Assembly (NCBI GenBank): GCA_028753945.1
Contig: JAPNXP010000018.1
Coordinates: 2,295,643-2,359,642, forward strand
Direction of reading: 5' to 3'
Source of the DNA: Hexactinellida sp. DTS-2022
Lineage: Eukaryota; Porifera; Hexactinellida
DNA: 64,000 nt
The notes beneath the pieces were generated by a model. It did not search any database. It saw nothing but the letters and a program-made list of their open reading frames with translations, and was not told the DNA's origin. This document shows, piece by piece, positions 59,430 to 64,000 of the stretch. Within the stretch, counting starts at the first letter, position 1, and every line of letters starts with the position of its first letter. The position numbers were made by a program, and so were the translations under genes.

Positions 59430-59572
59430 GGCGTAGCACCTGGTCCGGCTGGTCCGGCCATGGCCGGACCAGTTTTAATTTATTCTACTATATTATATAA
59501 GACGGTCCGGTTTTGGCCGGACCACTTTAACTGTTTGGCCGGAGATTTTTCAGAGCCGTGCGACGCCCGTGT
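59430..59572. mobile_element. Small foldback with GGTCCGGC words
   Basis: Starts aggcgtagcacctggtccgg and ends near gccgtgcgacgccc. ggccggacca and tggtccggcc words face each other in the interior. Ends imperfect. Confidence 0.5.
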
Positions 59573-59697
59573 AATAAATTGCAGGAAATTATGAATTACC
59601 GCTAGATTAAGTGAAATATTAATACAAATATAGATTATAATTGTGATTGTTAATAATAATAAGAAAGTATTTCTACATTTTTGTACTATATATATAA

Positions 59698-59769
59698 CAG
59701 GGGCGGCGGAAGCGATCAGGCCGGTCATGCCATGGCCTGACCACTTTATAATTGCTTCCGCCGGCCCTG
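59698..59769. mobile_element. Very small hAT-like foldback (72 bp)
   Basis: CAGGGGCGGCGGAAGCGATC at the left and gcttccgccggccctg at the right, with ggccggtcatgccatggcct in the middle. It ends 28 bp beyond the donor of the dynein exon, in a (TA)n run. Confidence 0.7.
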
Positions 59770-59797
59770 ATATATATATATATATATATACGTATAC

Positions 59798-59994
59798 CTT
59801 TTTAAATGGCATCTTCATCCATTCAGAAATTGCTATCACTCCAGTAGCCACAGATTCCCACAATTGTTTCCTAATAGAAATTTTCTTTTCAACAATTGAA
59901 ACAAGTGTCATCTGTTCGCTCAGGGAAATACCCTCTTCCTTGGAAACTAGCAAAACTAGTTGATCCTCGCATTGTTGCAATTCAAACTTAACTC
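59798..59994 (-). CDS. Dynein heavy chain, linker exon (first recognisable exon)
   Basis: Internal exon of a dynein heavy chain, the force-generating subunit of cytoplasmic or axonemal dynein; this part belongs to the start of the linker (DHC_N2-type) region. The acceptor is ..caattag and the donor is gtatac. It enters with two bases of a split codon and leaves in phase 0, giving 65 full codons. The peptide has the expected layout: a charged helix (KFELQQCEDQ), then KKISIRKQLWES and EWMKMPF, which match the LW..W...PF pattern before the linker. It joins the 55.8 kb exon with phase conserved. Both sides are crowded by small transposons, a 72-bp foldback 28 bp after the donor and a 155-bp hAT-like MITE 34 bp before the acceptor. 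Upstream stem exons were not found and probably lie past the right edge. Isoform not determinable. Confidence 0.8.
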
Positions 59995-60028
59995 CTAATT
60001 GATAAGTATATATAAATATGATTGTGCA

Positions 60029-60183
60029 CAGAGGCGTAGCTAGGCCTGCATGAAGGTGCGGCACTGGTGGATTATGGTTGCGGCATTTCCGCACTATAGT
60101 ATTATACTAGTGGGCATTCTTGTGGGCACAAACTTTTTGGGTGCGGCCTGTGCCCCTAGTGCCGCACCCTGGCTACGCCTCTG
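60029..60183. mobile_element. hAT-like MITE (155 bp), exact 8-bp duplication
   Basis: Ends CAGAGGCGTAGCTAGGCC and tggctacgcctctg. Flanked by ATTGTGCA on both sides (60021-60028, 60184-60191). The interior words gtgcggcactgg and gtgccgcacc are complementary. It lies 34 bp upstream of the acceptor of the dynein exon. Confidence 0.92.
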
Positions 60184-60191
60184 ATTGTGCA

Positions 60192-61085
60192 GTCAAATAA
60201 ACAAATAATGGATTTATATACGTATACAGGGCATTGTTTAATACAGGATTTGCATGCAAGTGGGGCGATCTGGATTATGTAAATTCTCAAGGGGGGCACT
60301 GTGGGATATGTATGTTCTTAAGGGGGGACATAAAATAAACTTTGTAGTGTAAGTGGTTTTCCTATAGGGGGGGGGGGGAATTTGAAGGAGCAGGGGGGCA
60401 AATACCCCCCTACAACTCCCTGTATGAAACCCTGCAGGGTACCTCGTTAATACGAACACCAGTGGACGGTAAAAAAATCTCTTTATCCGGAGTTAGTATT
60501 AACCGGAGTAATACCCATTGAAAAGCCATTGTAGGGACCAGATTTTGTGGAGCAGTATGTTCGTCTTGTCCAAAAATTCGTATTAAACGTGTTCGTACTA
60601 ACGAGGTCCAACTAGTATATTTAAAGTAATATGCATAAATAAAATTAGTTTATTCATACTAAATTATCCTTTCTGGCGAAACAATTACAAATTCCATGAT
60701 ACTCAAGGAGTAGTGACGGAACAGTGTTTCCGGAGGCCTGTGCCTTTCTTCTGGGGGGCAGAGTAAACCCTTAAAAAGTATTTCAATCGCATAAGATTTC
60801 GTATTTCTGATACTATTACCATATAATGTCCTAGATAGTTAGCATATTTTTCTAAAGATAATACCAGTATTTACAATTTAGAATAAGAAACTCTGTGTAT
60901 TGTCAAAAAATTATATAATTAGATATAAACAAAATCATTCAATTGTAATTTCGCGCTTAACCAAATAATAAGTTGAATTCGCAATTGTGAAATTATAAAC
61001 TAAATTACTAACTAGCGGGCTTAACGGAGAACAAACCAACCGCTACGCGATTATCGTGTGGTTTACAGGGTCACAGTGTTTATTA
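60192..61085. other. No gene; G-run repeats and a pogo-like segment
   Basis: 60240-60420 has aaggggggac-type words and a run of Gs. 60438-60612 has ends acctcgttaatacgaacac and gttcgtactaacgaggt, a foldback with pogo-like ends. The remainder is unremarkable. Confidence 0.5.
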
Positions 61086-62220
61086 TTATTACTGTGCCGA
61101 CTATACTATAGTATAGTGGCCCAGTTCTAATCTTACTGCCTTTATTTTTTCTATATTTTTTCTCCGTAGACGGTGCCCTGGCCAGAGCTTTATAGTTAAT
61201 GGCCTGAAACTAGGTATGTAAATGCGTTGTTACCGTCTAATTTGCACCTGGGGTTACGATTTTTGAATAACAAATTTTGGACACGTTTTTAACACCTTTC
61301 AAATAATTTCTGGTCCATAACAAAATAAATGTTATACCAAACCCACAATTTATATTTCACCATTGGATTCAGCATAAAATTCTGCGTCTGACGGGAGAAG
61401 ACAAATTTTAAGAATGGGTTTAATCCATGCCATAAATGGAGGTTGAAATTTATTTGTTACTCACACTTCAGTTTCAGTAAAAGTGTTGAATTTAATTCTA
61501 TTGTTTCAACTTGTAATAATTATATTGATTTAAGTTGTTAAATCTTACTCTATTGATTCAACTCGCGATAATTATATTGATTTAACTATAAATTTCAGCT
61601 GGCTTCTATTTAATTGTAGTATTACTATACAATGGATAAAATAAAATAATATAATATAAGGAATTTGTTGACTCAACTCAACCAACCGTGGATAACATTG
61701 CTAATATAAATCACTAAAAATATAATTTATTATCAAGACATAATGAATGAATGGCATTAAACTCTAGATGGTCTATGATAGAAACAAACTTCAAATTTAT
61801 CTACCGTTCTTTGTGACTCGGACCAATTAACAAATGGTTCTTGACACCCTGAGGGCCTCAGGCGTTGATGACTTGTCGAAAAAATCCAAAATTGCAGGGT
61901 GTGTCGACAGCATGTTCCAATGGAGGCACTATCAATAAACCACCAACAGAATATAGTGCCACCAAAGGAACATGCGTCGGCACAGGCTGCAATTTGGGAT
62001 TTTTATATAGTGGCCCAGTTCTAAGCATACTACTTTGGTAAATTAATAATATAATATTACTGTACCGACTGTAGTACTGTACATAAGCCCGGTATTGAAA
62101 AAATTGCCTGCCTAAGAGCCCAAATTTTAGGATGTGTTTCATGGGTTGCAGGTGTGCGCCTGGGGTCACGATATTTTATTGCATTTTTAGGGCATATTTT
62201 CAAATTTATTTAAAGTTACA
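61085..62220 (+). repeat. Dispersed repeat unit (type B) with 36-bp palindrome and hairpin copy 11
   Basis: The palindrome actgtgccgactatactata begins at about 61090. Then come the type B block (gacggtgccctggccagagc, tctggtccataac), the tail, ccctgagggcctcaggcgtt, and the hairpin at 61886-61998 (ccaaaattgcagggtgtgtc ... gtcggcacaggctgcaattt). A second, decayed type A start follows at about 62090. It matches 8950-10190 over most of its length. Confidence 0.8.
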
Positions 62221-62770
62221 ACTGGGACATTACATAGTACCCGAATAAAATCCTAACTAACTAGCTGAGTAATAACTAACTTGTGTCAGTAAATATGATT
62301 AAACTATTGTAACTATAAAAAACAATTTCCATTGCATTTTAAGTATTGAAATTGATTTAAAGTCTCTTAGTTGCCGATTGAATAGTTAAAGTAAAAGTGA
62401 AGTTCAATATCAATTGAAAGTGAAAATGAAAATGTTTTTTTTTTTCTATTTATACCTTGGACCCAAGGGAATCTATGATTTAGTTAAGAATAATCGTAAG
62501 TTTAGAAAAAGTTTCGTTCATTACATTTCGAATATTAGCTTTAACACTACTGAGAACATATTATTACTGCTAATAACCTTTTATTTCAGTTTTTGAATGG
62601 TGAAAGAAATTGTTACAACCGGATATAATATTTAAATTTGGCCATGATACACATAAATTAACTTGTATCCATTGAATCTATATAGTATTTGTATAAAATA
62701 GACATAATTGAGACTCTAGTCTATTGGAATGGACACAAGATCTCTATCCTATATTTATATGTAATTGAGA
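62221..62770. other. No recognised gene
   Basis: AT-rich, including a 60-codon chance frame. No motif and no clear repeat boundaries. Confidence 0.4.
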
Positions 62771-62952
62771 GCAGGCTTCATCCAGGAAAAATTTTCTGCG
62801 GGCCTAGATTAAGTTAAAGTTCACTCACACGCGCCTAAAATAATCAATTTGTATTACACCTATCGGAGCATCTCTCGATTTTCGCGCGCCTAGAAAAATT
62901 CCTTCCAAAATTACTCGCCTGGGGGCGCGTCTCGCACGTCTAGATGAAACCC
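62771..62952. mobile_element. MITE with CAGGNTTTCATC ends, copy 2
   Basis: Starts caggcttcatccaggaaaaa and ends agatgaaaccctg, with cgcgcctagaaaaattcctt and gggggcgcgtctcgc inside. Same family as 42773-42930. Confidence 0.65.
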
Positions 62953-63906
62953 TGATTGAGGGTATCAAATAATTAATCTTATGAGACGGTCATTTTAGAA
63001 TTCAAAAGCAGCACGACAAGGAGCACATCGGATCATTCAGTCGAAAATTTTATTACAAAAGATATGTATTGCTTTGAATCCAATTGAATCCATGTTTCCA
63101 AACAAGTTATCTCATTGCATGTAATCGGGACAAGTGATGAGATAATGTGTTTCATAAGATTACAGAATTTTAGGATAGCACACTACTGATTACATGATGT
63201 CGAATACTCAATGCAAAATACAACATTATGAATTCGTCTAGCTTTCACATCTCAATGATATACAAACTTATGGTTATATGAATCATTCACTGCTAGAATA
63301 ATTTCAGAAGCAGCTCGAGCGGCTCCTCAAGATGCAGTCCAACAATTTATTGGCTAGGGATCTTGGAGAGGGAGAGAAGAGCATGGGAAGCTGAGAGAAA
63401 GCCTTTGAATGAAAAAATCAAGGAGTAAGTCCGAAAATTGCAAGACAAGGTAAAACTTTGTTTGTTGTTACCAGATGGTTAGGGATAACAATGGAAACTA
63501 AATAAGGTGCAAATACACAGTATTTAGCCGTTTGTTGTAATTAATTAAATTCGTATATCCTAGTACCACAGCTCAAGAATAATTTAGTAAACCACACAAG
63601 TTAAATTCGAGTTAGGAGTTCCATTCTTTTTCTAGTAATATATAGCTGTGCGACCACGGGTTGTTTAAGCCTACCTCGTGTATATATTTTTAACCACTTC
63701 ATTTACTGGCTAATTCTGATGAATTTTCTTAAGATTTCCAGGAGTTTGGTGACGCTCAGCATGATATATGTATGACTTATTTTGGTGTTTCGATACGCTC
63801 GGCATATTTTGTAAATTTTTATTAGTTAATATGAATAAATCCCTCACAGACGGGATGGGAATGTTCTGGTTTGGACAGACCTCAACCAATTTTTGGTCCC
63901 ACCAAA
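62953..63906. other. No recognised gene; repeat-unit fragment at the right
   Basis: No exon of the dynein gene was found here. At 63841-63860 ccctcacagacgggatggga is the reverse of the block near 340-360 and 10500-10520, so a short inverted fragment of the repeat unit is present. Confidence 0.4.
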
Positions 63907-64000
63907 CAGACATGGGGTCAAGCCCTTTCAAAAGAGCTTAAGTCCAAGCCCATCCCTTATCAGAAGGGCTTTAGCACAAGCCTTTTTGAAAAAGGGCTTA
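63907..64000. mobile_element. Left end of an AAGCCCTTT-word foldback, cut by window edge
   Basis: Begins CAGACATGGGGTCAAGCCC, the same terminal sequence as the right end of 22874-23243, followed by aagtccaagcccatccctta and aagggcttta words. Confidence 0.75.

Noticed and set aside
59480-60094. 204-codon frame treated as one gene
   Set aside because: Only 59798-59994 is dynein-like and bounded by splice sites; the remainder reads through a (TA)n run and two MITEs.

Overview
The window looks like nuclear DNA of an invertebrate animal, probably an arthropod or similar metazoan. It is AT-rich with large introns carrying consensus splice sites, and it is filled with eukaryotic DNA transposons (P/THAP-like, MULE, Helitron, hAT, Tc1/pogo) and one Penelope-like retroelement. 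I cannot name the species. There are no prokaryotic features, and I recognise no tRNA or rRNA gene.

The one clear host gene lies on the minus strand and runs through most of the window. Six exons (59798-59994, 55779-55865, 53299-53410, 37758-37979, 25289-25719, 12045-12243) join with compatible phases and no stop. They give about 416 codons of the linker region of a dynein heavy chain. The five complete introns are about 3.9, 2.4, 15.3, 12.0 and 13.0 kb. The N-terminal stem should lie beyond the right edge and the AAA motor beyond the left edge.

Almost everything else sits in these introns or in the introns next to them. From 1 to about 11.1 kb is a satellite-like array of 1.1-1.4 kb units. 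Most units carry a ~110-bp perfect-looking hairpin, and there is one 7-copy array of a second palindrome. Further copies lie at 13.3-14.9 (inverted), 16.1-16.9, 33.9-34.2 (inverted), 36.8-37.4 and 61.1-62.2 kb. At 15.0-16.1 kb is an internally deleted Helitron. At 18.8-20.2 kb are decayed P/THAP-like transposase remains. At 28.0-33.0 kb is a P/THAP-like element with an exact 8-bp target duplication, interrupted by a ~1.07 kb giant foldback and by a minisatellite-cored hAT-like foldback. At 38.9-40.8 kb is a MULE with a 9-bp duplication, a D-D-E transposase with one frameshift, and ends built from a repeated GGACA/TTCGTCC word. At 44.3-46.5 kb is a decayed Penelope-like element (RT plus GIY-YIG). 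At 46.87-52.05 kb is a DNA transposon with several-hundred-bp inverted repeats and a Cys-rich protein I cannot assign to a superfamily. It contains three further layers of nested insertions.

A recurring theme is short hAT-like foldback elements. Several have exact 8-bp target duplications, and each has a core that is a minisatellite of its own short word (GACCCAT, GACCCGGT, CAGTTACAGTTTT, AAATCAAATC, TATTTAAATAC, TTAACAGC, AAGCCCTT). The word usually echoes the element's own terminal repeat. The strongest leads are the unclassified long-TIR transposon, this minisatellite pattern, and the satellite hairpins whose two arms change together between copies.
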